Source of the DNA: Komagataeibacter europaeus LMG 18890
GTDB taxonomy: Bacteria > Pseudomonadota > Alphaproteobacteria > Acetobacterales > Acetobacteraceae
NCBI RefSeq assembly: GCF_000285295.1
Contig: NZ_CADP01000025.1
Coordinates: 2,634 to 38,094, forward strand
DNA: 35,461 nucleotides
Reading direction: 5' to 3'
Positions 10,228 to 18,244 of this stretch are shown piece by piece. Every line of letters starts with the position of its first letter. Position 1 is the first letter of the stretch. A program made the position numbers and the translations under genes. Under the pieces are notes generated by a model. The model had not been told where the DNA came from. It saw only the letters and a program-made list of their open reading frames with translations, and searched no databases.

Positions 10228-10653
10228 ATGTCCATTAAGGTCAAGATTGTCAGTCCGGAGAAGGTGCTGTTCGCGCATGATGCCGATATGGTTGTCATGC
10301 CGGGGTCGGAAGGTGACATCGCGGCGATGCCGGAACATGCACCGCTTATGCTGACACTGCGCGGTGGTGTGGTTGATGTGTATGAAGGTGATGTCGTGAT
10401 GCATCGCTTCTTCGTGGCGGGTGGGTTTGCCGATATCGCGCCGACCCACTGCACCATCCTTGCCGACCGGGCGCTGAAGGTGGAAGACGTGTCGGTTGAT
10501 GATGCGGAAGCACGTCTTGCCGCGCTGGAAAAATCCTATGAGGAAGCGGACAAGATGAACGTGCCCGCGCTTGATATCCTCATGGACAAGATCCAGTCGG
10601 CCCGTGCCGAGATCGAAGCCGGTCAGTCCGCCATTCCGGCCATGTCCATCTGA
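10228..10653 (+). CDS. atpC: ATP synthase F1 subunit epsilon
   Basis: The protein has 141 residues. The N-terminal beta-sandwich begins MSIKVKIVSPEKVLF and contains the typical VMPGSEGDIAAMPEHAPLM stretch. The shorter C-terminal helical part (about 90-125) is DAEARLAALEKSYEEA. Epsilon sits on the rotor next to gamma and can inhibit ATP hydrolysis. AAGGAAG precedes the ATG by seven bases. It is the last gene of the operon. A small hairpin (ATCCCG/CGGGAT, 10660-10686) and a strong terminator follow. Confidence 0.96.
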   Translation: MSIKVKIVSPEKVLFAHDADMVVMPGSEGDIAAMPEHAPLMLTLRGGVVDVYEGDVVMHRFFVAGGFADIAPTHCTILADRALKVEDVSVDDAEARLAALEKSYEEADKMNVPALDILMDKIQSARAEIEAGQSAIPAMSI

Positions 10654-10700
10654 TGGTTCATCCCGCCCCTGAAACCGGGACGGGATAAAACATGGATCCG

Positions 10701-10734
10701 AAAAAAAAGCGCCCTGCATGGGGCGCTTTTTTTT
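10701..10734. terminator. Bidirectional terminator between atpC and queF
   Basis: AAAAAAAAGCGCCC (10701-10714) pairs perfectly with GGGCGCTTTTTTTT (10721-10734) around a 6-base loop. The A-run and T-run let it terminate both the atp operon on the plus strand and queF on the minus strand. Confidence 0.93.
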
Positions 10735-10745
10735 ATGCCTGCCTG

Positions 10746-11225
10746 TCAGCCGCGACCGCGATAGCCGGGCACGTCCTGTGCCGGGATCCACACGCCTTCG
10801 GGTGGTGCGCCAGTCTGCCAGAACACATCAATCGGCATGCCGCCACGGGGATACCAGTAGGCCCCGATCCGCAGCCATACTGGCTTCAGCAGGTCCACCA
10901 GTGTCGTCGCGATCTGCACCGAGCATTTTTCATGAAAGGCGCCATGGTTGCGGAAGCTGGTCAGGAACAGCTTGAGCGACTTGCTTTCCACAATCCATTC
11001 ATCGGGAATGTAGTCGATGACGATATGCGCGAAATCCGGCTGTCCCGTAACGGGGCAGAGTGACGTGAACTCCGGCGCGGTAAAGCGCACGACATAGTTC
11101 CGCCCGCGTTCGGGCGCGGGCACGCGTTCCAGCCGGGCTTCTTCTGGGCTGTTGGGCTGGCGGGTATTCTGGCCCAGCTGGGTCAGGAACTGGCTGCCAT
11201 CATCGTGGGTGGGGCGGGTGTTCAT
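10746..11225 (-). CDS. queF: NADPH-dependent 7-cyano-7-deazaguanine reductase QueF (type I, short form)
   Basis: The protein has 159 residues from the ATG at 11225, matching the short Bacillus-type QueF. It reduces preQ0 to preQ1 in queuosine biosynthesis. The catalytic cysteine is C57 in [12 protein letters not shown], with D64 as proton donor, the QueF motif ESKSLKLF at 80-87, and H98-E99 for substrate binding. The frame is open upstream to 11459, but that extension overlaps the divergent rnd gene and lacks family similarity. No other queuosine gene is in the window. The upstream gap to rnd (11226-11362) shows no recognisable preQ1 riboswitch. Confidence 0.95.
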   Translation of the reverse strand: MNTRPTHDDGSQFLTQLGQNTRQPNSPEEARLERVPAPERGRNYVVRFTAPEFTSLCPVTGQPDFAHIVIDYIPDEWIVESKSLKLFLTSFRNHGAFHEKCSVQIATTLVDLLKPVWLRIGAYWYPRGGMPIDVFWQTGAPPEGVWIPAQDVPGYRGRG

Positions 11226-11362
11226 CTGGGGTCCGTCAGGAATGGAAAAGGAATATGTGGCTGATGCCGGAAGGGGCGGGGCGCCGTCAACGGAAATGCA
11301 GGGGGGCGTCATGCGGTTTTCCCCGCTTTCGCAACAGGGCACAGGCATGATAACTGCACCGC

Positions 11363-12550
11363 ATGGCACGTGTATCCCGACCCGAATTTTCCGCCCCTGT
11401 GCTGGTAACCACCACAGCGGAGCTTGAGGCTGTAACCGCGCGACTGCGGCATGAGCCATTTGTGACGATCGACACCGAATTCGTGCGCGAACGTACTTAC
11501 TGGCCCGAACTGTGCCTGGTGCAGCTGGCCGGGGAAAAGGACGTGGTGGTGATCGATACGACCGCGCCGGGCATCGACCTGTCCCCCCTTGGCGCGCTGC
11601 TGGATGATGCCAGCGTGGTCAAGGTGTTCCATGCCGCGCGGCAGGACCTGGAAATCTTCCTGCATCTGTTTGACCGCCTGCCGGCCGCCCTGTTCGATAC
11701 GCAGGTCGCGGCCATGGTGGCGGGGTATGGCGACCAGGTGGGATATGACAATCTCGTTTCCTCCCTGCTGGGGGTGCAGATTGACAAGTCACACCGTTTT
11801 TCCGACTGGGCGGCGCGTCCGCTTTCCCCGGCCCAGATCGGGTACGCGGCGTCCGACGTCACCTATCTGCGGCTGGTTTATGAAAAGCTGCTGGTCCAGC
11901 TGGAACGTGAAGGGCGTCTGGACTGGGTCGCGGCCGAACTGGATATCCTGAACAATCCCACCACGTTCCGTCCTGACCCGCTGACATTGTGGGAAAAGAT
12001 GCGCCCGCGCACCAACAACCGCAGGATGCTGGGCATATTTCGTGCCGTCGCCGCATGGCGCGAGGGGGAGGCGCAGCGCGTCAATGTGCCGCGCCAGAGG
12101 TTGCTCAAGGATGAAAGCCTGATGGAAATCGCGGCAACCGCGCCCGCCACGGTCGATGCGCTGGCCCGCGTGCGGGGCGTGTCGCGCGGCTTTGCCGAAG
12201 GGCGCAGCGGTCAGGCGCTGCTGGAAACCGTGGCGCAGGCGGTCATGGAACCGGAAGCGGCCCTGCCGCGCTTACCTAAAGGACGGGCAAAGGATGCGCA
12301 GCGTCCTTCGCCGGCCCTGATCGCGCTGCTCAAGGTACTGCTGGCCACCTGTTGCGAAACGCATCGTGTGGCGCCCAAGCTGGTGGCCTCGTCCGAGGAT
12401 CTGGACCGTTTCGCGCTGGATGACGCGGCGGATATTCCCGCCTTTCATGGCTGGCGTAACGAGGTATTTGGCAAGCTGGCGCGTGAACTCAAGGCAGGAC
12501 ACCTGACCATGGGCGTCGATGGTGGGAAGGTCAGGCTGATTCACGACTGA
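11363..12550 (+). CDS. rnd: Ribonuclease D
   Basis: The protein has 395 residues. The DEDDy 3'-5' exonuclease domain has D37 and E39 (TIDTEF), D95 (HAARQDLE), and Y161 with D165 (YAASD). An HRDC domain follows at about 210-290, with [16 protein letters not shown], and then a second helical region. It trims the 3' ends of tRNA and other small RNAs. The ATG at 11363 has no strong Shine-Dalgarno sequence, but the N-terminus is of normal length. It is transcribed away from queF. A 7-bp hairpin lies 12 bases after the stop. Confidence 0.95.
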   Translation: MARVSRPEFSAPVLVTTTAELEAVTARLRHEPFVTIDTEFVRERTYWPELCLVQLAGEKDVVVIDTTAPGIDLSPLGALLDDASVVKVFHAARQDLEIFLHLFDRLPAALFDTQVAAMVAGYGDQVGYDNLVSSLLGVQIDKSHRFSDWAARPLSPAQIGYAASDVTYLRLVYEKLLVQLEREGRLDWVAAELDILNNPTTFRPDPLTLWEKMRPRTNNRRMLGIFRAVAAWREGEAQRVNVPRQRLLKDESLMEIAATAPATVDALARVRGVSRGFAEGRSGQALLETVAQAVMEPEAALPRLPKGRAKDAQRPSPALIALLKVLLATCCETHRVAPKLVASSEDLDRFALDDAADIPAFHGWRNEVFGKLARELKAGHLTMGVDGGKVRLIHD

Positions 12551-12562
12551 CCCGGTTTATGG

Positions 12563-12584
12563 CCCCGGTCGCGTTTTACCGGGG
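12563..12584 (+). other. Hairpin after rnd, possible weak terminator
   Basis: CCCCGGT (12563-12569) pairs with ACCGGGG (12578-12584) around an 8-base loop. There is only a TTG after the stem and no T-tract, so termination is uncertain. The rest of the rnd-gcrA gap carries one GANTC site (12618-12622) but no clear promoter. Confidence 0.4.
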
Positions 12585-12694
12585 TTGCAAACAGGTTATG
12601 CGCAGAACTGTCCACAAGATTCTGTATCATGGCAGTTGAGCCAGACAGAGTATAAGCCTAATTTCCCACCATTCCGCGTAAGGAGTGCAGAACG

Positions 12695-13318
12695 ATGGCG
12701 ATGGAATGGACCGAGGAGACGATCGCGCGCCTGCGTGATCTGTGGCAGCAGGGCTTATCGACCGCAGAAATCGGCCGTCAGCTATCCGTTACCAAGAACG
12801 CGGTGGTTGGCAAGGCGCACCGTCTGGGCCTCAAGCCGCGTCCATCGCCCATCCGGCGTGCGGCGAAGGCAGCTCCTGCGCCAGCCGCCACGACAGTGGA
12901 AACCACGGCGGCCCCTGCCGCTACCGAAAGCACGCAAGCCCCTTCGAAACCCGAAGTTACGGCAGCCCCGGTAGCGGCCGCCGTCCCGGCACCGGAAAAG
13001 GCCCCCGCCAAAGCGCAGGCGGCCCCGACGCCCGCACCACAGCCCAAGCCTGCGGCGGCAGCCCCCGTGTCAGAGGATGCGGCCCCCGCACCCCGCGCCA
13101 CCCGTGCGCAGCCCCGTGCCACGGCGAAAGCTGCCCTGCGTCCGGTCAGTGAGCCACGTCGGCGCAGCAGCCAGTCCTGTTGCTGGCCGCTGGGTGATCC
13201 GGGCACGCCGGGCTTCCATTTCTGTGGGGCCACCCCGTTGCCGGGCAAACCGTACTGCGCGGAACATGCGCAGCTTGCCTATGTCAAACTGCGCGACCGT
13301 CGCGATAACGTGGCCTGA
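12695..13318 (+). CDS. gcrA: GcrA family cell-cycle regulator
   Basis: The protein has 207 residues. The N-terminal helix-turn-helix (about 4-46) reads WTEETIARLRDLWQQGLS then TKNAVVGKAHRLGL, the GcrA signature. A long Ala/Pro-rich linker (about 50-150) separates it from a C-terminal Cys/His segment with SCCWPLGDPGTPGFHFCG and YCAEHAQLAY. In Caulobacter, GcrA binds sigma-70 and activates promoters with CcrM-methylated GANTC sites. AGGAG at 12681-12685 sits nine bases before the ATG. A GATTC at 12618-12622 lies upstream, so feedback by methylation state is possible but unproven. The gene is monocistronic and convergent with the bactofilin gene. Confidence 0.93.
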   Translation: MAMEWTEETIARLRDLWQQGLSTAEIGRQLSVTKNAVVGKAHRLGLKPRPSPIRRAAKAAPAPAATTVETTAAPAATESTQAPSKPEVTAAPVAAAVPAPEKAPAKAQAAPTPAPQPKPAAAAPVSEDAAPAPRATRAQPRATAKAALRPVSEPRRRSSQSCCWPLGDPGTPGFHFCGATPLPGKPYCAEHAQLAYVKLRDRRDNVA

Positions 13319-13369
13319 ACCTTTTCCTGTCAGGGATTTTTTCAAGATAACGTCTTGATGAAATGCAAT

Positions 13370-13423
13370 GGAAGTTTTCGGGTGCCCCTTTTTGAAAAAA
13401 GGCTTCACCAAAAAAACTTCCTT
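13370..13423 (+). repeat. Dispersed palindromic intergenic repeat, copy B
   Basis: This copy folds along its whole length. GGAAGTTTT (13370-13378) pairs with AAAACTTCC (13413-13421), GGTG (13381-13384) pairs with CACC (13406-13409), and the centre is CCTTTTT/AAAAAGG. The left half matches copy A (2465-2520) and the reverse complement of copy C (18158-18227). It sits between the convergent gcrA and bactofilin genes. Confidence 0.72.
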
Positions 13424-13482
13424 ACGATTTGCAGGATGTCCCACAGGGAAACTGTTTCAGGCGGTTTTTTGGGGATTGCATT

Positions 13483-13519
13483 AAAAAACGCCAGGGCATT
13501 GCTGCCACTGGCGTTTTTT
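13483..13519. terminator. Terminator of the bactofilin gene (works in both directions)
   Basis: AAAAAACGCCAG (13483-13494) pairs perfectly with CTGGCGTTTTTT (13508-13519), extended inside by GGCA/TGCC with one bulge. It has A- and T-runs on both sides. It lies 36 bases beyond the bactofilin stop and can also stop read-through from gcrA. Confidence 0.9.
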
Positions 13520-13555
13520 GTATCCGCCCGACAGGATGCGGGCGGATCGGACCTC

Positions 13556-14182
13556 CTAGCCCGCAGCCGGGCGCGGCGGCGCGGCGGGTGCCGCGGCAGG
13601 CGCCGCCGGGGCTGCTGGCGGCGCACCGGGGGTGGTGATCATTTCAAGCTGGCCGGTGACCTGGCCGCCATCTTCCACCTTCAGGCGACGGCACTTGGCC
13701 TTGCCCAGCAGGCGACCGGTCGAACGGATGGTCAGGCTGCCACGCACCGTCAGCGTGCCGTCGATCGTGCCCGCCAGTTCAGCGTCCTCAACCTCGACTT
13801 CACCCTTGAACACGCCGCCATGCGCGATCTGGAGTTCGGATGCGTTGATCAGGGAGGATTCAACCGTCCCTTCCACAACCAGGCGCTCGGCGTCCTGAAT
13901 GGTTCCCTGCACGCTAATGCCACGGCCCACGACCAGGGTGCGGCGGTCATTTTCCTTTTTGGCGGCCGTAGCCCCCGGTGCACCGGGACGTGCCCCGCCA
14001 GGTCCGGGAGGGGCGTTGGGCGTGGGCGGGAAGGGGGGACGGGCCATGGATGTATTTTCCTTGCTGGCAGGTTGGGGTGAGGGAGAGGAGCCACCGCCTG
14101 AGGCTGGTCGGCCCGGCTGCTGCGCGGGGGGCGTCGTCGGGGCGGCTGGCTGGGTTTCTGCTGGCTTGCGTCGTCTAAACAA
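13556..14182 (-). CDS. Bactofilin (polymer-forming cytoskeletal protein)
   Basis: The protein has 208 residues from a TTG at 14182. A Pro/Ala-rich disordered N-terminus precedes the bactofilin beta-helix (about 80-185; LVVGRGISVQGTIQDAERLVVEGTVES). The C-terminal tail is again Ala/Pro-rich. Bactofilins form membrane-associated filaments that organise envelope and wall enzymes. The TTG start gives MFRRRKPAE, which resembles the hydrophobic-then-basic membrane-targeting N-terminus of the family, and GCGGGGT lies just upstream. An ATG at codon 46 (14047) with AAGGA about ten bases before it could give a 163-residue form. It is divergent from the sugar kinase gene across an almost 300-bp gap (14183-14477) in which I see no gene or clear promoter. 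Confidence 0.88.
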   Translation of the reverse strand: MFRRRKPAETQPAAPTTPPAQQPGRPASGGGSSPSPQPASKENTSMARPPFPPTPNAPPGPGGARPGAPGATAAKKENDRRTLVVGRGISVQGTIQDAERLVVEGTVESSLINASELQIAHGGVFKGEVEVEDAELAGTIDGTLTVRGSLTIRSTGRLLGKAKCRRLKVEDGGQVTGQLEMITTPGAPPAAPAAPAAAPAAPPRPAAG

Positions 14183-14477
14183 TATTACCCCGCTTGGTTA
14201 TGCTGTATCGGGACGTGGTGCATCCCGGAAACTGGAAGATACGCTTTCGGGCTGGTTGCAGGCCGCAGCCCCCTTCAAACGGTTATACGCACCCCCATCA
14301 TGCCGACAAGGGGCGTTAAGGGGAACAGCGGTACATAAAAAACATCATGCATTGCGCCGCTTACCCGCCAATGATAGCGATGGGCCATATCAAGCGGGAA
14401 AAAATGGGTTATTTCGTGGCGCAGCTACGCCATGCCCGCGAACATGACTGTTTAATGACGGGTAGTGGAACAGAAGA

Positions 14478-15488
14478 ATGGAAAATTCGGGACAGGCGGC
14501 GGAATGCCGGTTTGATCTGCTGGGTATCGGTAATGCGATTGTTGATGTCCTGGCACCGGTGGACGCGGCCTTCCCGCAGAATAACGGCATGACACCGGGC
14601 AGCATGATGCTGATCGATGCCGACCGCGCCAAGGCGCTGTATGGCCAGATCAGGCGTGAAAAGGAAATGGGCGGCGGGTCTGCCGCCAACACCTGTGTCG
14701 TGGCGTCCAACATGGGCGCGCGCGTGGCGTATCTGGGCAAGGTGGCGGCGGATGCGCCGGGACAGGCCTTTGCCGCCGACATGCAGGCGGCGGGCGTGTA
14801 TTTCCCGTCTTCCCCGCTGCAGGGCGATGCGGGGGAAAACCACCCCACCGCGCGCTGCATCATCCTGGTCACGCCTGATGGCCAGCGCACCATGAACACT
14901 TATCTGGGCGCATGCGTCACCTTCAGCCCCGAAGACGTGCTGGCGGATGTCGTGCGCGCGTCCAAGGTCATCTACATGGAAGGCTACCTGTTCGATCCGC
15001 CGGATGCGCAGGAAGCCTTCCGCACCGCCGCCCGTATCGCGCATGAAGCGGGGCGCAAGGTCGCCCTTTCGCTGTCCGACCGTTTCTGCGTGGACCGTCA
15101 CCGCCATGCCTTCCATGAACTCGTGCGCGGGCATATCGACATCCTGTTCGCCAACGAGGACGAGATCTGCGCCCTGTACCAGACCGATGATTTTGACGAG
15201 GCGGCCCGCCTTGTCTCGGCCGATACGCATTTCGCCGTCCTGACCCGGTCGGAGCGTGGCAGCGTCATCATCCAGGACCAGCAGCGCATCGTGATCGACA
15301 GCGTGCGCACGCAGGTGGTCGATACCACGGGGGCGGGCGACGCCTATGCCGCAGGCTTCCTCGCCGGCTGGACATCGGACCGGACGCTGGCCGAATGCGG
15401 GCGTCTGGGCAGTGTCGCGGCATCGGAAGTGATCTCGCATTACGGGGCGCGCCCGCTCATGAACATGCGTCAGGACATGGATTTCTGA
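14478..15488 (+). CDS. PfkB family carbohydrate kinase, adenosine-kinase-like
   Basis: The protein has 336 residues. It has the ribokinase fold: an N-terminal LLGIGNAIVDVLAPV strand, the substrate-binding GGGSAANT at 65-72, and the PfkB C-terminal signature DTTGAGDAYAAGF with catalytic D288. The wide substrate cleft and the order of motifs resemble alphaproteobacterial proteins annotated as adenosine kinase. The substrate cannot be fixed from sequence alone, and other nucleosides or sugars are possible. There is no close partner gene; typA follows after a 189-base gap that shows no gene. Confidence 0.85.
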   Translation: MENSGQAAECRFDLLGIGNAIVDVLAPVDAAFPQNNGMTPGSMMLIDADRAKALYGQIRREKEMGGGSAANTCVVASNMGARVAYLGKVAADAPGQAFAADMQAAGVYFPSSPLQGDAGENHPTARCIILVTPDGQRTMNTYLGACVTFSPEDVLADVVRASKVIYMEGYLFDPPDAQEAFRTAARIAHEAGRKVALSLSDRFCVDRHRHAFHELVRGHIDILFANEDEICALYQTDDFDEAARLVSADTHFAVLTRSERGSVIIQDQQRIVIDSVRTQVVDTTGAGDAYAAGFLAGWTSDRTLAECGRLGSVAASEVISHYGARPLMNMRQDMDF

Positions 15489-15677
15489 TCCACAGGGCGC
15501 ATCCTGCCGGTCGTGTGATGGGTGTGGGCACGAAGTTTCGCGTGCAATCCGCGCCCTTCCGCATTATCTACGCAGGCAGCAGCCACCCATTCCGCCGCCG
15601 CACGCACGGGTGCCCCCCGTATGTGCCGCCGCGCCCCCTTATGGCGTCCGCCAAGGAAAGTCAGGTCAAGAGCACTT

Positions 15678-17501
15678 ATGGATATCCGCAATATCGCCAT
15701 TATCGCGCACGTCGATCATGGCAAGACCACACTGGTCGACCAGCTTCTGAAACAGTCCGGTTCCTTCCGTGACAACCAGCACGTGGCCGAACGCGCCATG
15801 GACAGCAATGACCTGGAGCGTGAGCGTGGCATCACGATCCTGGCCAAGTGTACGTCGGTTGTGTGGAAAGATACCCGCATCAACATCATCGACACCCCGG
15901 GCCATGCCGATTTCGGTGGCGAGGTCGAGCGTATCCTGAGCATGGTTGACGGCGCGGTCGTGCTGGTCGACTCCGCCGAGGGCGCGCTGCCGCAGACGAA
16001 GTTTGTCGTGTGCAAGGCGCTGGCGCGCGGCCTGAAGCCGATCGTGGTCGTGAACAAGATCGACCGTGGCGACGCCCGTCCCGATGAAGTCCATAACGAG
16101 ATCTTCGACCTGTTCGCAGCCCTGGGCGCGAATGACGAGCAGCTTGATTTCCCCATGCTGTATGCATCGGGCCGTCAGGGCTGGGCCGATACCGAGATTG
16201 ATGGTCCGCGCAAGGATCTCTCTCCCATGTTCGACCTGATCCTGCGCCATGTGCCGCCGCCGAAGGTGAACAAGGACGCGCCGTTCGCGATGGTCGCCAC
16301 CATCCTGGAAAACGACAACTTCCTTGGTCGCGTGCTGACCGGCCGTGTCGAGCAGGGCGTGGCGAAGATGAACATGCCGGTGCATGTGCTGCGTCCCGAT
16401 GGCTCGGTTGTGGAAACCGGCCGCCTGACCAAGCTGCTGTCCTTCCGTGGTCTGGACCGCGTGCCGGTCGAGGAAGTGGAAGCCGGTGACATCGTGGCCG
16501 TGGCCGGCCTGTCCGAAGCAACGATTCCCGAGACGATCGCCGCCCCCGAAGTCAAGGAACCGCTGCCCTCCACCCCGGTTGATCCGCCGACGCTGTCCAT
16601 GACCTTCCGCCTCAATGACGGTCCGCTGGGTGGCCGTGAAGGCAAGAAGGTCACGTCGCGCCAGATCCGTGACCGCCTGTTCAAGGAAACCGAAGGCAAC
16701 ATCGCCATCCGCGTGTCCGAAAGCCCCGAGAGCGAGGCGTTCGAGGTTGCGGGCCGTGGCGAACTGCAGCTTGGCGTCCTGATCGAGCAGATGCGTCGTG
16801 AAGGCTTTGAACTGACCATCGGCCGTCCCCGCGTGCTGTTCCGCACCAACGAGGAAACCGGTGAACGCGAAGAGCCGTTCGAGGAAGTCCTGATCGACGT
16901 GGACGAACCGTATTCGGGCGTCGTGGTTGAAAAGATGGCGCTGCGCAAGGGCATCATGCAGGATATGCAGCCGTCCGGCGGCGGCAAGGTGCGCCTGAGC
17001 TTCCTGATCCCGTCACGCGGGCTGATCGGCTATCACGGTGAATTCCTGACCGATACACGCGGTTCGGGCATCATGAACCGCCTGTTCCATGGCTACCAGC
17101 CCTATGTCGGACCGATCGCTGGCCGTCGTAACGGCTCGCTGATCTCGTCCGAAGATGGCGCGACCACGCAGTATTCGCTGTTCTCGCTGCAGGACCGTGG
17201 CACGCTGTTCGTTGACGCGGGCGAAAAGGTCTATGTCGGCATGATCATTGGCGAGCATTCGCGTGAGAATGATCTGGAAGTAAACCCGATCCGTGAAAAG
17301 AAGCTGACCAACATCCGTGCCGCAGGCAAGGACGAGGCCCTGCTGCTGATCCCGCCGCGCAAGATGAACCTGGAACAGGCCATCGCCTATATCGAGGATG
17401 ATGAACTTGTCGAGGTCACGCCGTCCGCCGTGCGTATCCGCAAGCGCTATCTCGACCCGCACGAACGCAAGAAGCGCGAACGTTCGGGCGCGGTTGACTG
17501 A
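15678..17501 (+). CDS. typA: Ribosome-associated GTPase TypA/BipA
   Basis: The protein has 607 residues from the ATG at 15678, the standard TypA length. It starts MDIRNIAIIAHVDHGKTT, with the G1 P-loop at about 10-17. Later motifs are the switch I ERERGITI, DTPGHADFGGE (G3) and NKIDR (G4). EF-G-like domains II, III and V follow, and the TypA-specific C-terminal domain ends with EVTPSAVRIRKRYLDPHERKK. TypA binds the 70S ribosome and helps subunit assembly and stress or cold adaptation. The frame is open 52 codons upstream, but that part is unlike any TypA and holds no conserved residues. Confidence 0.97.
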   Translation: MDIRNIAIIAHVDHGKTTLVDQLLKQSGSFRDNQHVAERAMDSNDLERERGITILAKCTSVVWKDTRINIIDTPGHADFGGEVERILSMVDGAVVLVDSAEGALPQTKFVVCKALARGLKPIVVVNKIDRGDARPDEVHNEIFDLFAALGANDEQLDFPMLYASGRQGWADTEIDGPRKDLSPMFDLILRHVPPPKVNKDAPFAMVATILENDNFLGRVLTGRVEQGVAKMNMPVHVLRPDGSVVETGRLTKLLSFRGLDRVPVEEVEAGDIVAVAGLSEATIPETIAAPEVKEPLPSTPVDPPTLSMTFRLNDGPLGGREGKKVTSRQIRDRLFKETEGNIAIRVSESPESEAFEVAGRGELQLGVLIEQMRREGFELTIGRPRVLFRTNEETGEREEPFEEVLIDVDEPYSGVVVEKMALRKGIMQDMQPSGGGKVRLSFLIPSRGLIGYHGEFLTDTRGSGIMNRLFHGYQPYVGPIAGRRNGSLISSEDGATTQYSLFSLQDRGTLFVDAGEKVYVGMIIGEHSRENDLEVNPIREKKLTNIRAAGKDEALLLIPPRKMNLEQAIAYIEDDELVEVTPSAVRIRKRYLDPHERKKRERSGAVD

Positions 17502-17728
17502 CCTGACGGTCTGGCCCCGGGGTGGCTGCAATCTTTAGTTACGTTTAAGTTCTTGAGATTGCGGTCACCGTAGGGCAAAAGTAAGACATTACTAACAAAT
17601 TTAAGGATTTTAATCCGAGACGGCCTCCCGGCAGCATGTTACAGCAGGGAGGTCAGCCCGGGTGTACCGATTCGTCGCCAGCTGCACGCATTGGGATCAG
17701 AATTCCTGATTTGTTGGAGTATTTTTAT

Positions 17729-18004
17729 ATGATCGTTTTCCCCCGTCGCTTCGTTGCCGCCCTGTCCGCTGTTGCCGTCATGGGCGTGGCCGCTCCCGTC
17801 ATGGCCAAGACCGCCGAGCCGACCACCCCGGCCGTTTCCGCACCCGAACATGCCCCTGACGCATCTGAAGGTGCCGCTCCGGCGGAAGCTGGCGCCAAGA
17901 AGGCAAAGCATCACGGTGGTCATCACCGCAGTGGTCACCATCATGGTGCGAAGAAGGCGGCTGAATCCACGGATGCAGCGCCTGCTGCTCCGGCTGCGCA
18001 GTAA
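17729..18004 (+). CDS. Small secreted histidine-rich protein, unknown function
   Basis: The protein has 91 residues from the ATG at 17729, with GGAG at 17716-17719 nine bases upstream. A clear Sec signal peptide (MIVFPRRF, a hydrophobic core, cleavage likely after VMA at residue 26) is followed by an Ala/Pro/Glu-rich stretch. Then comes a basic His cluster, KAKHHGGHHRSGHHHGAKK, with eight histidines at about 65-80, and an Ala-rich end. I do not recognise a family. A periplasmic metal-binding or acid-buffering role is conceivable from composition only. The AT-rich upstream gap (17502-17728) has two short dyads, GGATTTTAATCC (17605-17616) and ATCAG/CTGAT (17696-17710). A strong terminator follows, so the gene looks monocistronic. 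Confidence 0.78.
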   Translation: MIVFPRRFVAALSAVAVMGVAAPVMAKTAEPTTPAVSAPEHAPDASEGAAPAEAGAKKAKHHGGHHRSGHHHGAKKAAESTDAAPAAPAAQ

Positions 18005-18055
18005 TTACTGTCGCATTCTGACCGGGGGCATGTCATCCCGGTCAGGACAGCCAAG

Positions 18056-18087
18056 AAAAAAGCCCGGTATCAAACCGGGCTTTTTTT
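18056..18087 (+). terminator. Terminator of the His-rich protein gene
   Basis: AAAAAAGCCCGGT (18056-18068) pairs with ACCGGGCTTTTTT (18074-18086) around the loop ATCAA. One further T completes a seven-base T-run. It lies about 50 bases after the stop codon. Confidence 0.93.
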
Positions 18088-18157
18088 ATGATCTGGCACC
18101 AGCAGGCTGAACAGTCTGCCCAAGGGGAATGCCGGGTAGATCATACGGAAGATTCTG

Positions 18158-18227
18158 GTGAAGCTTCTTGCAAGGGGTCTGAGGGAATGCCGCCTTTTTG
18201 GAAAAAGGCGGCGCCCGAAAACTTTCT
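18158..18227 (-). repeat. Dispersed palindromic intergenic repeat, copy C (inverted)
   Basis: The perfect 11-bp stem is GCCGCCTTTTT (18189-18199) with AAAAAGGCGGC (18202-18212). Read on the minus strand, the flanks match copy A: AGAAAGTTTTCGGGCGCC on the left, then ATTC and an AAGCTTC motif on the right. It lies between the convergent His-rich protein gene and dadA, and may end the dadA transcript. Confidence 0.75.
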
Positions 18228-18244
18228 GTTTTTAAACAGTGCCT

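Noticed and set aside
11226-11362. preQ1 riboswitch upstream of queF
   Set aside because: I looked for the small H-type pseudoknot pattern in the queF leader and found no convincing match.
15522-15677. 52-codon N-terminal extension of typA
   Set aside because: TypA proteins start at the MDIRNIAIIAHVDHGKTT segment, and the extension is Arg/Ala-rich without conservation.
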